From positions 62,001-126,000 of the forward strand of contig UBNE01000002.1 in the NCBI GenBank assembly GCA_900466745.1: 64,000 nt of DNA, in the 5' to 3' direction. Positions 34,378-42,592 of the stretch are shown here, piece after piece. The notes under the pieces were generated by a model. The model was not told the DNA's origin and ran no database searches. It saw only the letters and a list, made by a program, of their open reading frames with translations. Each line of letters opens with the position of its first letter. Positions within the stretch are counted from its first letter, which is position 1. A program made the position numbers and the translations under genes. This DNA is from Hyphomicrobiales bacterium. GTDB lineage: Bacteria; Pseudomonadota; Alphaproteobacteria; Rhizobiales; Beijerinckiaceae.

Positions 34378-35379
34378 ATGGCCAGCCACACCTTCTCCTG
34401 CATCGACGGCCATACCTGCGGCAATCCGGTGCGGCTCGTCGCCGGCGGGGGCCCGCGCCTCGAAGGCGCGACCATGCTGGAGAAGCGGGCGCATTTCCTG
34501 CGCGAATTCGACTGGATCCGCACCGGGCTGATGTTCGAGCCGCGCGGCCACGACATGATGTCGGGCTCGATCCTCTACCCGCCGACCCGGCCCGACTGCG
34601 ACGTCGCCGTGCTCTTCATCGAGACCTCCGGCTGCCTGCCGATGTGCGGCCACGGCACCATCGGCACCGTCACCATGGGAATCGAGAACGGGCTGATCGC
34701 CCCGCGCGAGCCGGGCCGGCTCGCGATCGACGCCCCGGCCGGCAAGGTCGAGATCGGCTACCGCCAGGAGGGCCGCTTCGTCGAGGAGGTACGCCTGACC
34801 AATGTGCCGGGCTTCCTCCATGCCGAAGGGCTGACCGCCGAGGTCGAGGGTCTCGGCGAGATCGTCGTCGACGTCGCCTATGGCGGCAATTTCTACGCCA
34901 TCGTCGAGCCGCAGAAGAACTTCCGCGACATGGCCGACCATGGCGCCGGCGAGCTGATCGGCTGGTCGCTGAGGCTGCGTGCGGCGCTCAATGCCACATA
35001 CGAATTCGTCCATCCCGAGCACCCCGAGATCCGGGGCCTCAGCCATATCCTGTGGACCGGCAAGGCGACGAAGCCCGAAGCCCATGCCCGCAACGCCGTG
35101 TTCTACGGCGACAAGGCGATCGACCGCTCGCCCTGCGGCACCGGCACCAGCGCCCGCATGGCCCAGCTCGCCGCCAAGGGGAAGCTGAAGGTCGGCGAGG
35201 ACTTCGTGCACGAATCGATCATCGGCTCGCTGTTCAACGGCCGCGTCGAGGCGGCGGCGACGGTGGCGGGCCGCGCCGCGATCGTCCCCTCCGTCGCGGG
35301 CTGGGCGCGGATGACCGGCTACAACACCATCTTCATCGACGAGCGCGACCCCTTCGCCCACGGCTTCGTCGTCGCCTGA
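34378..35379 (+). CDS. 4-Hydroxyproline 2-epimerase (proline racemase family)
   Basis: Converts trans-4-hydroxy-L-proline to cis-4-hydroxy-D-proline, first step of bacterial hydroxyproline breakdown. 333 residues. Both catalytic cysteines are present, Cys90 in MCGHGTIG and Cys253 in DRSPCGTGTSA. The Cys/Cys pair marks racemase/epimerase rather than the Cys/Thr dehydratase subgroup. The N-terminus SCIDGHTCGNPVRLV is typical. Likely in an operon with the DapA-like gene upstream. Confidence 0.88.
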   Translation: MASHTFSCIDGHTCGNPVRLVAGGGPRLEGATMLEKRAHFLREFDWIRTGLMFEPRGHDMMSGSILYPPTRPDCDVAVLFIETSGCLPMCGHGTIGTVTMGIENGLIAPREPGRLAIDAPAGKVEIGYRQEGRFVEEVRLTNVPGFLHAEGLTAEVEGLGEIVVDVAYGGNFYAIVEPQKNFRDMADHGAGELIGWSLRLRAALNATYEFVHPEHPEIRGLSHILWTGKATKPEAHARNAVFYGDKAIDRSPCGTGTSARMAQLAAKGKLKVGEDFVHESIIGSLFNGRVEAAATVAGRAAIVPSVAGWARMTGYNTIFIDERDPFAHGFVVA

Positions 35380-35430
35380 GCACCGGAAGGCTTCGTTTGA
35401 ATCCGGCGGGCGCGGATAGCGCTAGCGCGA

Positions 35431-35452
35431 AAGGCGGCCCTCAGGCCGCCTT
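35431..35452. terminator. Bidirectional hairpin between epimerase and minE
   Basis: Stem AAGGCGGCC / GGCCGCCTT, 9 perfect pairs, with the minE stop codon in its 4-base loop. On the minus strand it ends in TTT, on the plus strand in TTCTT. It sits between converging genes. Confidence 0.6.
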
Positions 35453-35704
35453 CTTGCCCGCGTCGAACGGGATCTCGATGTCGACGGCCAGCGTCGAGAC
35501 CTGGGCGCCGCGCTCCATGCGGACGCTGACCTTCTCGTCGTCGACCTGCATGTGCTTGGAGATGGCGCGCAGGATCTCGTCGCGCAGCTTGGTGACGAGA
35601 TCCGAATCGCCGACCGAGGCGCGCTCATGCGCCAGCAGGACCTGCAGCCGCTCGCGGGCGGCGGGAGCCGACGGGGCGCGGAAGAAAAGACGGAACAGGC
35701 TCAT
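35441..35704 (-). CDS. minE: Cell-division topological specificity factor MinE
   Basis: 87 residues. The N-terminal membrane/anti-MinCD segment MSLFRLFFR is followed by RERLQVLLAHERASVGD and the dimerisation domain (LRDEILRAISKHMQVDDEKV). It restarts on the minD stop (ATGA overlap). Drives MinD oscillation so the septum forms at mid-cell. Confidence 0.96.
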   Translation of the reverse strand: MSLFRLFFRAPSAPAARERLQVLLAHERASVGDSDLVTKLRDEILRAISKHMQVDDEKVSVRMERGAQVSTLAVDIEIPFDAGKKAA

Positions 35705-36516
35705 GCCGCTTTCCTTCCGAAGATCTTGCCAAAGAAGCCGCGCTTCTCGCCGGGGACCGCGACCGGAAGCGTCTCGCCCTTGAGCCGGCGCACCGCGTCG
35801 AAATAGGCGACGGAGGGCGGGCAGCGGCCATCGGCGAGCGTGACCGGCGAGCCGAGATTGGAGGCGCGCAGCACGTCCATGCTCTCCGGGATGATGCCGA
35901 GCAGCGGGATCGACAGGATCTCGAGGACGTCGTCCACCTTCAGCATGTCGCCGCGCTCGGCCCGGGCGGGGTCGTAGCGGGTGAGCAGCAGGTGTTTCTC
36001 CATGCGCTCGCCGTTCTCGGCCTTGAGCGTCTTGGAGTCGAGCAGGCCGATGATGCGGTCGGAATCGCGCACCGAGGAGACTTCCGGATTGGTCACCACG
36101 ATGGCGACGTCGGCGTGGCGCATGGCGAGGGTGGCGCCGCGCTCGATGCCGGCCGGGCTGTCGCAGATCACCCAGTCGAAGCTGCTCTTCAGCGCGCCGA
36201 TCACCGCCGCGACCCCCTCGGCCGTGAGGTTGTCCTTGTCGCGCGTCTGCGAGGCGGGCAGCAGGTAGAGCGTCTCCAGCCGCTTGTCGCGGATCAGCGC
36301 CTGGGTCAGCTTGGCCTCGCCCTGGATGACGTTGACGAGGTCGTAGACCACCCGCCTTTCGGCGCCCATGACGAGATCGAGATTGCGCAGGCCGACGTCG
36401 AAATCGACCACGACGACCTTGTCGCCGCCCTGTGCGAGCGCGGCGCCCAGCGCGGCGGAGGAGGTCGTCTTGCCGACGCCGCCCTTGCCCGATGTGACCA
36501 CGATGACCTTGCCCAT
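35701..36516 (-). CDS. minD: Septum-site-determining ATPase MinD
   Basis: 271 residues. The deviant Walker A SGKGGVGKTTSSAALG, FDVGLRNLDLVMG and the switch region ICDSPAGIERGA are intact. The amphipathic membrane-targeting helix at the C-terminus is EKRGFFGKIFGRK. It lies 32 bp after the minC stop, in the usual minC-minD-minE order. Confidence 0.97.
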   Translation of the reverse strand: MGKVIVVTSGKGGVGKTTSSAALGAALAQGGDKVVVVDFDVGLRNLDLVMGAERRVVYDLVNVIQGEAKLTQALIRDKRLETLYLLPASQTRDKDNLTAEGVAAVIGALKSSFDWVICDSPAGIERGATLAMRHADVAIVVTNPEVSSVRDSDRIIGLLDSKTLKAENGERMEKHLLLTRYDPARAERGDMLKVDDVLEILSIPLLGIIPESMDVLRASNLGSPVTLADGRCPPSVAYFDAVRRLKGETLPVAVPGEKRGFFGKIFGRKAA

Positions 36517-36548
36517 TGACCGCTCCTTTGAATGATGACGCCGTCGGC

Positions 36549-37277
36549 TCAGGCGAGCGCGCCGACCTTGAACGTTTCGCCTTCCAGCCAGATCTGCACC
36601 GCCTTGCCGCGATGCTCCGGCTCCATGTCCTCGGCGGTCTTGTAGAAGCCGTCGATCGCGACGAGCTCGGCCTCGAGCCTGCGGCAGAAGATGCGCGCCG
36701 CCCCGTTGCCCATGGCGCCGGCGAGCGCCCTTCCCCGCAGCGTGCCGTAGACATGGACCGACCCGCCCGCGACGATCTCGGCCCCCGACGCGACCGAGCC
36801 GACCACGGTGACGTCGCCCTCGAGGAAGACCAGCGACTGGCCCGAGCGCACCGGCTGGGTGACGATCATCGAGGGCACGGCCTTGGGCGGCGGCGGAGCC
36901 GCGGGCTCGACGCTCGCGGCCGCCTGCGCCCCGGCGCTTTCCGGCGCCGCCGGCGGCGGCTCGATATCGGCGGTCGGCCGGCCGTCGGCCATGGCCGGCG
37001 GCAGGTCGGAGCCGAGCAGCGCCGGGGAGGCGCCCTCGATGCCCATGATCCGGACCTGGCGGGCGGCGAGCTTGCCGACGAAGTCGCGCAGCTCCGCCCG
37101 GTCGATGTCGAGCCCGGTGACGTCGAGCACGACGGGCCGCCGCAGGAAGAAGCCGGCGGAGCGCGACGCCAGATCGTCGAGCCGCACCAGCCAGTCCTCG
37201 AAGGGCAGCTCCGGGGTCAGCGTCAGCGCGAGATAGGACCGCCCCTTGAGGCGGATGGGCCGGGGTTGAGTTAACAC
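36549..37277 (-). CDS. minC: Septum-site-determining protein MinC
   Basis: Inhibitor of FtsZ assembly, recruited to the membrane by MinD. 242 residues from a GTG start: N-terminal FtsZ-binding domain (1-100, IRLKGRSYLALTLTPE), a Pro/Ala-rich linker (130-160), and the C-terminal beta-helix (DVTVVGSVASGAEIVAGGSVHVYGTLRGRALAG). The frame is open further up to 37379, but those residues look non-coding and cover the promoter. Confidence 0.92.
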   Translation of the reverse strand: MLTQPRPIRLKGRSYLALTLTPELPFEDWLVRLDDLASRSAGFFLRRPVVLDVTGLDIDRAELRDFVGKLAARQVRIMGIEGASPALLGSDLPPAMADGRPTADIEPPPAAPESAGAQAAASVEPAAPPPPKAVPSMIVTQPVRSGQSLVFLEGDVTVVGSVASGAEIVAGGSVHVYGTLRGRALAGAMGNGAARIFCRRLEAELVAIDGFYKTAEDMEPEHRGKAVQIWLEGETFKVGALA

Positions 37278-37323
37278 GTCGGTTATCTTGGTAAATTTTC
37301 GGTTGCTTCGGTGTATCGAGCAA

Positions 37324-37331
37324 ATGGTTAA
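37324..37331 (-). promoter_or_regulatory. CtrA-like half site TTAACCAT upstream of minC
   Basis: TTAACCAT on the minus strand, 47 bp before the minC GTG. This octamer is one of the two recognised alphaproteobacterial CtrA motif versions. A GTTAAC lies at 37270-37275. Cell-cycle control of min genes by CtrA has been described in Sinorhizobium. Confidence 0.5.
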
Positions 37332-37412
37332 CGGATCGTAAATCCGCCGCGCCGCGGCGCGAAATCCGGTGGAGCGCAAAGATCCGGTCGAAGGCCGGGC
37401 GGCGGCCCTCCG

Positions 37413-38300
37413 TCAGGCGTCGATGGCCGAGGTCAGCCCGACGCAGAGCTGCCGCAGCGCCGTCACATAGGGGTTGCGCGCCAGGAAGCTGGCCTCGCCG
37501 AAATAGATCGGAATCTCCGGCAATTCCGGCAGGTCGACCGTGCTGATCGTGGTCTCCGTGCCCTCGATGCACCAGGCGGGAATGATCGCGTAGCCGAGCC
37601 CGGCCTCGACGCAGCGCTTCACGCTCGAGCTGCCCGATGTCGAGATCGCGATCTCCATCTCGGCGTCGTCCGTCTGCAGATAGTCGATGGCGAGGTTGCG
37701 CAGGAGCTGGCCGGGCTCATAGGTCACGAAGGGGCGCCCCTTGAGCCATGGCCTGATCTCGCCATGCGGCGGCGCGCCCCAGTCCCGCGGCAGCACCAGC
37801 GCCGGCCGGTAGGTGCAGACGAGGTGCTGCGGCACGTTGGGGTCGCCGAAATAGCGCTCGGTGATGCACAGATCGAGGCTGCCGTCCCGGATCATTTCCG
37901 GCAGGGCGGTGTCGCGCTCGAAGGCGATGATCTCGACCTGCGGGAACAGCGCCCTGAACTGCGCCAGGATCGGCGGCATCAGGTAGAAGAAGATCGCCTG
38001 CGGCAGCCCGACGCGCAACACCGGCCGCTCCTTCTGCAGCGTCCGGTCGAGCCGGGCCAGCATAGTGTCGAGCTCCGGCAGCAGCAGCTTGTAGAGGCTG
38101 CGCCCGCGTGGCGTCAGCGCCACCGTCTTGGCGCCCTGCTCGGAGACGACCAGCCGCTCGCCGAGAAGCTGCTCGAGCCGGCGGACATGGTTCGCCGCCG
38201 ACTGGTAGCTCATGCCCAGCTTGCGCGCGGCGGCGGAATAGGAGCCGTCGCGCGCGACGATGAAGAACGTCTGGATGAGCGTCAGATTGGCTTCGCGCAT
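37413..38300 (-). CDS. LysR-family transcriptional regulator
   Basis: 295 residues. HTH MREANLTLIQTFFIVARDGSYSAAARKLGMSYQSAANHVRRLEQLLGERL at the N-terminus and an effector domain with LRVGLPQAIFFYLMPPILAQF. The GSSSVKRCVEAGLGYAIIP part is typical. Divergent from the dehydrogenase operon across 161 bp that contain a symmetrical LysR-type box, so it probably controls that operon. Confidence 0.9.
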   Translation of the reverse strand: MREANLTLIQTFFIVARDGSYSAAARKLGMSYQSAANHVRRLEQLLGERLVVSEQGAKTVALTPRGRSLYKLLLPELDTMLARLDRTLQKERPVLRVGLPQAIFFYLMPPILAQFRALFPQVEIIAFERDTALPEMIRDGSLDLCITERYFGDPNVPQHLVCTYRPALVLPRDWGAPPHGEIRPWLKGRPFVTYEPGQLLRNLAIDYLQTDDAEMEIAISTSGSSSVKRCVEAGLGYAIIPAWCIEGTETTISTVDLPELPEIPIYFGEASFLARNPYVTALRQLCVGLTSAIDA

Positions 38301-38358
38301 GGTCCGTTACCGCGGGCGGGCTCGTCGTTTCCATTCCTACAACAGCCCGCTTTGCGCC

Positions 38359-38380
38359 ACTTGCAAACAATGAGGCAAGT
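38359..38380. promoter_or_regulatory. LysR-type box ACTTGC-N10-GCAAGT
   Basis: Perfect 6-bp inverted arms around a 10-bp AT-rich core, 22 bp in all, fitting the T-N11-A type of LysR sites. It is 82 bp before the oxidoreductase start and 59 bp before the LysR start. Confidence 0.6.
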
Positions 38381-38461
38381 CGGGGCGGATCATTTGCATC
38401 GACCCGCCGGGTGAAGCCGGGGAGGTTCTGGCCATCGCTTGATGGGACGAACCGCTTCGGC

Positions 38462-39619
38462 ATGGCCTCCTCCGCCGCCATACATGTCGCCGTGATCGGC
38501 GCCGGGATCGTGGGCGCCGCCGCCGCCCATTTCCTGGCCGCCGCGGGGGCGCGGGTGACGCTGCTCGACGCGTCGGGGCCGGCGGCGGGCGCGACCGGCG
38601 CCTCCGACGGCGCCGTTTCGGTCGCCAGCAAGCGGCCCGGCCCGATGATGGACCTCGCCCGCCACGCCCGCGCCTTCTATGTCCGCTGCGAGCGGGACGG
38701 CCTGTTCCGCGGCCTGTTCCATCGCCGCTCCACCTTCCTCGTCGCCCGCACGGCGGTCGAGGCCGAGCTCGTCGCCCGCCACGGCGCCGATCTCGCCGCG
38801 GCCGGCGAGCGCGTCGTCGAGGTCGACCGCGCGACGCTGCTGGCGCGCATCCCGGGCCTCGGCGCCAGCGTCTGCGCGGCGCTCGAAATCCCCGATGACG
38901 GGCATGCCCTCGGCTACGAGATCACCCAGCGGCTGCTCGGCCGCAGCCGCATCGCCATCCGCCGCAATGCGCCGGCCGCCGAGATCGTGATGCGGGCCGG
39001 GCGCGCCGCCGGCGTCGCCATCGGCGACGAACTGGTCGCCGCCGATGCGGTGCTGGTCGCCGCCGGCATCGGCTCGGCGCCGCTGCTCGGCCTCGGCGAG
39101 ATCCTGATCCCGCGCAAGGGGCAGATGGCGGTGACCGACCGCGCCAGCCCGTCGGGACCGGCGATCGACGGCCATCTCATGGCGGCCTCCTATCTCGCCG
39201 CCAAGCGCGGCATCGCCCGCGAAGACGGGCATATCGGCCTGGTGATCGACCCGCTGATGACCGGCCAGTTCCTGATCGGCGGCAGCCGCGAGGACCATCG
39301 CAGCGACCACGCCACCGATGCGCGCACCATCGCGGCGATCCTGCGCGAGGCGCTCGATCTCTACCCGCCGCTCGCCCATCGCCGCGTGCTGCGCAGCTTC
39401 GCCGGGGTGCGCACCGCCTCCCGCGACGGGCTGCCGATCGTCGGCGCGCATCCCCGGCGCGAGGGCATCGTGATCGCGACCGGCTTCGAGGGCGACGGCA
39501 TCTGCCTGGGGCCGTTCATGGGCGCCTGCGCGGCCCGCCTGCTGCTCGGCGAGGCGCCGGCGGTCGATCTTAAGGCCCTGTCGCCGCAGCGTTTCCTCCG
39601 TGTCGAGGCGCACGCATGA
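38462..39619 (+). CDS. FAD-dependent oxidoreductase, D-hydroxyproline/D-amino-acid dehydrogenase beta-like subunit
   Basis: 385 residues, DadA/LhpB/HcnC-like. The FAD-binding VAVIGAGIVGAAAAHFLAAAG opens the protein, and the C-terminal half has SFAGVRTASRDGLPIVGAHP and IVIATGFEGDGICLGPFMG. With the 2Fe-2S protein and the second flavoprotein that follow by 4-8 bp overlaps, it makes the heterotrimer layout seen for LhpBEF and HcnABC. The ATG at 38462 is chosen; a GTG at 38411 is in frame. Substrate inferred from context. Confidence 0.85.
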   Translation: MASSAAIHVAVIGAGIVGAAAAHFLAAAGARVTLLDASGPAAGATGASDGAVSVASKRPGPMMDLARHARAFYVRCERDGLFRGLFHRRSTFLVARTAVEAELVARHGADLAAAGERVVEVDRATLLARIPGLGASVCAALEIPDDGHALGYEITQRLLGRSRIAIRRNAPAAEIVMRAGRAAGVAIGDELVAADAVLVAAGIGSAPLLGLGEILIPRKGQMAVTDRASPSGPAIDGHLMAASYLAAKRGIAREDGHIGLVIDPLMTGQFLIGGSREDHRSDHATDARTIAAILREALDLYPPLAHRRVLRSFAGVRTASRDGLPIVGAHPRREGIVIATGFEGDGICLGPFMGACAARLLLGEAPAVDLKALSPQRFLRVEAHA

Positions 39620-39882
39620 GCGGCCATTTCTTCTGGAGCGGCATGCCGGTGGCCTTCCTGCCGGGCGAGACGATCGCCGCCGCCCTGCTCAGGGCCGGCA
39701 TCGCCGATCTCGGCCGGCCGGACGGCCACCTGCCGGGCGGGCGCGTCTTCTGCGGGATCGGGGCCTGCCAGGGCTGCGTCGTCGCGGTCGAGGACGCGGC
39801 GCCGGTCGAATCCTGCCTCACGCCTGCGCAAGAGGGCCTGCGGCTCGGCCCGCTCCCCGCGACCGGCGCCGGCCATGACTGA
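39616..39882 (+). CDS. Small (2Fe-2S)-binding subunit
   Basis: 88 residues, HcnA/LhpE-like. Cluster ligands are visible as VFCGIGACQGCVVAVED and a further Cys in VESCLTPAQ. ATG overlaps the preceding stop by 4 bp, and its end overlaps the next gene by 8 bp, so the three subunits are translated together. Carries electrons inside the flavin dehydrogenase complex. Confidence 0.87.
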   Translation: MSGHFFWSGMPVAFLPGETIAAALLRAGIADLGRPDGHLPGGRVFCGIGACQGCVVAVEDAAPVESCLTPAQEGLRLGPLPATGAGHD

Positions 39883-41161
39883 GGCGCCCATCCTGATCGT
39901 CGGCGGCGGCCCGGCCGGCGCCAGCGCGGCGGCGACGCTCGCGGAGGCGGGCCTGCCCGTCCTGCTGGTCGAGCAGCGCGACCAGCTCGGCGGTGCGATC
40001 CATCGCCAGCCGGCCAACGGCGCCGGAAACCATGTCTGGCGTCCCGCCCGCCACCGCCGCAACTGGGCCGCGCTGACGGCGCGGCTGCGCGCCTGCGCCG
40101 GCATGATCGAGATCCGCACGCAGACCGTCTTCCTCGGCGTCGACGGAGAAGGCCGCTTCCTGTTCGACGACCGCCGCGCCGGCCGCGTCTTCGCATCCCG
40201 GCCGCGCGCCGCGATCGTGGCGGTGGGCGCCGTCGAGACGATCCGCCCCTTCCCGGGCTGGGAGCTGCCCGGCGTGATGACGGCGGGCGGCGCCCAGGTC
40301 CTGCTCAAGGAAACCGGCCGCCCGCCGGAAGGGCCGATCCTGATCGCCGGCAGCGGGCCGCTGCTTCCTGCGCTGGCGGCGCAACTCGCCAGGGCCGGCA
40401 ACCCGCCTGTCGCCGTGCTGGAGCGCGGCAGGCCCTGGCGGCGGCCGGCGACGCTCGCCCGCCTCGCTCTGGCGGGCGGGCCGATGGGCGAGGCCGCGGC
40501 CTATGCGGCGGCGCTCGCGCTCGCCCGCGTGCCCTATCGCGGCGGCGCCGTGGTGACCCGGGCCGAGCCGGACGGCGCCGGCCTCACGGTCGGCATGCGC
40601 ATCGGCGCGGACGAGCGGGTCCTGCGCGTGCGGCACCTGCTGATCCATGACGGCATCGAACCGAATCGCGTGGGCATTCCGCTGCCGGCGCCGGAGGCGG
40701 CCGTGCCCGTCCTGCTGGCCGGCGACGGGCGGGAGGCCCTCGGCGCCGATGCCGCGCTTCTCGACGGCCGCCGCGCCGCCCTGCAACTGCTCGCCCGCCT
40801 CGGCGCCGGCGCCGCGGAGCTCGCCGGGCTCGAGAGCAGGCTGGAACGGGCCCGCCGGGTCCAGGCGGCGCTGGCCCAGGCCCTGCGCAGCGAGCCGGTC
40901 GAGCCCGCCCCCGAGACCCTGATCTGCCGCTGCGAGGGCCGCAGCTATGCCGATCTGCAGGCCCTGGACGGCGACGCCTCGGCCCGCGAGATCCGGCTGA
41001 TGGGCCGCTTCGGCCTCGGCGCCTGCCAGGGCCGCTTCTGCGGCCCGATGATCGCAGCCCTGCGAGGCCGGCCGGTGCCGGCCGCCTCTCCCCCGCGCTG
41101 GCCCTTGCGACCGGTTTCGGTCGCGGCGCTCGCGCGCCTCTCCACCGATGAAACGGAGTGA
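39875..41161 (+). CDS. NAD/FAD-fold flavoprotein with BFD-like [2Fe-2S] C-terminus (alpha-like subunit)
   Basis: 428 residues, HcnB/LhpF-like. The dinucleotide motif ILIVGGGPAGASAAATLAEAG is at the N-terminus and VAVGAVETIRPFPGWELPGV follows. The C-terminal region (about 345-400) has ICRCEGRSYADLQ and GLGACQGRFCGPM, a C-X-C...C-X4-C cluster site as in the BFD-like domain. Third gene of the coupled dehydrogenase unit. Confidence 0.87.
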   Translation: MTEAPILIVGGGPAGASAAATLAEAGLPVLLVEQRDQLGGAIHRQPANGAGNHVWRPARHRRNWAALTARLRACAGMIEIRTQTVFLGVDGEGRFLFDDRRAGRVFASRPRAAIVAVGAVETIRPFPGWELPGVMTAGGAQVLLKETGRPPEGPILIAGSGPLLPALAAQLARAGNPPVAVLERGRPWRRPATLARLALAGGPMGEAAAYAAALALARVPYRGGAVVTRAEPDGAGLTVGMRIGADERVLRVRHLLIHDGIEPNRVGIPLPAPEAAVPVLLAGDGREALGADAALLDGRRAALQLLARLGAGAAELAGLESRLERARRVQAALAQALRSEPVEPAPETLICRCEGRSYADLQALDGDASAREIRLMGRFGLGACQGRFCGPMIAALRGRPVPAASPPRWPLRPVSVAALARLSTDETE

Positions 41162-41168
41162 CGTCACC

Positions 41169-42572
41169 GTGCCCATGACCCTCGCCAAGCCCGCCCGGGC
41201 GGCTGCCGCCTCCCTGATCGAGGTCGTCAACCCGTTCGACGGGTCGCCCGTCGGCCAGCTCCGCCAGGCCGACGAGGTCGCGGTCGCCGAGGCGCTGCGC
41301 AAGGCGCGCAGGGCCTGGTCGGAGTTCCGCTTCAGCACGCCGGCCGAGCGCAAGGCATTGCTGCACCGCCTCGCCGACCGGCTCGGCGACGAGGCCGAGG
41401 CGATGGCCCAAACGATCTGCGCCGAGGTCGGCAAGACCATCACCGAGGCGCGCAACGAGGTCCGCCGCGCCCGCAACACGCTGCGCCTGAGCGGCGACGC
41501 CATCACCGTGCTGCATGGCGAGGTGCTGCCGACCGCGATCGTGCCGGGCGCCCCCGACAAGCAGGCGGTGATCACCCATGAGCCGGCCGGCGTCGTCGGC
41601 GCGATCACCCCGTTCAACTATCCGCTCAACCTGCTCTGCCACAAGCTCGGCCCGGCCATCGCCGCCGGCAACGCCGTGGTCGCCAAGCCCTCGCCCAAGG
41701 CGCCGCTCGCCGCGCAGCGCCTGGCGGAGCTGGCCGCGGAGGCGGGTTTCCCGGACGGCCTGTTCGGCATCGTGCATGGCGGCGCCGACGTCGCCGCGAT
41801 GATCGCCAGCGGCGACATCGACCTGCTCAGCTTCACCGGCGGCCCCGCCGCGGGCCTCGCCCTGAAGAACGCCTCGGGCCTCGTGCGCTGCCTGATGGAG
41901 CTCGGCGGCAACGACCCGCTGATCGTCATGCCCGACGCCGATCTCGACCGCGCCGCCGAGGTGGCGATCGCCCACCGCTTCGAGATCGCCGGCCAGAGCT
42001 GCGCCGCGGTGAAGCGGCTCTACCTGCACGAGGCGATCCGCGAGACGATGATCGAGCGGATCGCGGCCCGGATCGCCGCGGTGACCACCGGCGACCCGGC
42101 CGACGCCGGCACCGTCATGGGCACCGTCATCGACGAGCCGGCGGCGGCCGAAGTCGAGCGGCGGGTCCGGCTCGCCGTCGCCGACGGCGCCCGGATCGTG
42201 GCGGGCGGCAGCCGCCGCGGCACGCTCTTCGCCCCGACGCTGCTCGATTCCGTCCCGGCGCAGACGGAGCTGGTCCGCTCCGAGACCTTCGGGCCGGTGC
42301 TGGCGGTGCGCCGTTTCGACGATCCCGACGCGGTGATCGCCGAGATCAATGCCGGCGCCTACGGGCTTCAGGCCGGCCTCTTCACCAACGACCACGCGCT
42401 GGTGAAGCGCGTCGGGCGCCGGCTGCGCGTCGGCGGCGTGATGGTCAACGAGGGGCCCGACTTCCGGGCCGAGAACGTGCCGTTCGGCGGCATCAAGTCG
42501 AGCGGGCTCGGCCGCGAGGGCATCCACATGACCCTGCGCGAAATGAGCGAAACCAAAGTCGTCATCGACTGA
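41169..42572 (+). CDS. NAD(P)-dependent aldehyde dehydrogenase
   Basis: 467 residues from a GTG start (GGAG ten bases upstream); the frame is open from an ATG at 41148 inside the preceding gene. Active-site residues are Glu in CLMELGGNDPLIV and Cys in EIAGQSCAAVKRL. The coenzyme fold has AITPFNYPLNLLCHK and SFTGGPAAGLAL, and the end is ENVPFGGIKSSGLGREGI. In a hydroxyproline pathway it would oxidise 2-oxoglutarate semialdehyde. The sequence alone fits several semialdehydes. Confidence 0.88.
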   Translation: MPMTLAKPARAAAASLIEVVNPFDGSPVGQLRQADEVAVAEALRKARRAWSEFRFSTPAERKALLHRLADRLGDEAEAMAQTICAEVGKTITEARNEVRRARNTLRLSGDAITVLHGEVLPTAIVPGAPDKQAVITHEPAGVVGAITPFNYPLNLLCHKLGPAIAAGNAVVAKPSPKAPLAAQRLAELAAEAGFPDGLFGIVHGGADVAAMIASGDIDLLSFTGGPAAGLALKNASGLVRCLMELGGNDPLIVMPDADLDRAAEVAIAHRFEIAGQSCAAVKRLYLHEAIRETMIERIAARIAAVTTGDPADAGTVMGTVIDEPAAAEVERRVRLAVADGARIVAGGSRRGTLFAPTLLDSVPAQTELVRSETFGPVLAVRRFDDPDAVIAEINAGAYGLQAGLFTNDHALVKRVGRRLRVGGVMVNEGPDFRAENVPFGGIKSSGLGREGIHMTLREMSETKVVID

Positions 42573-42592
42573 CGATGCAAGGAGCCAATCCG

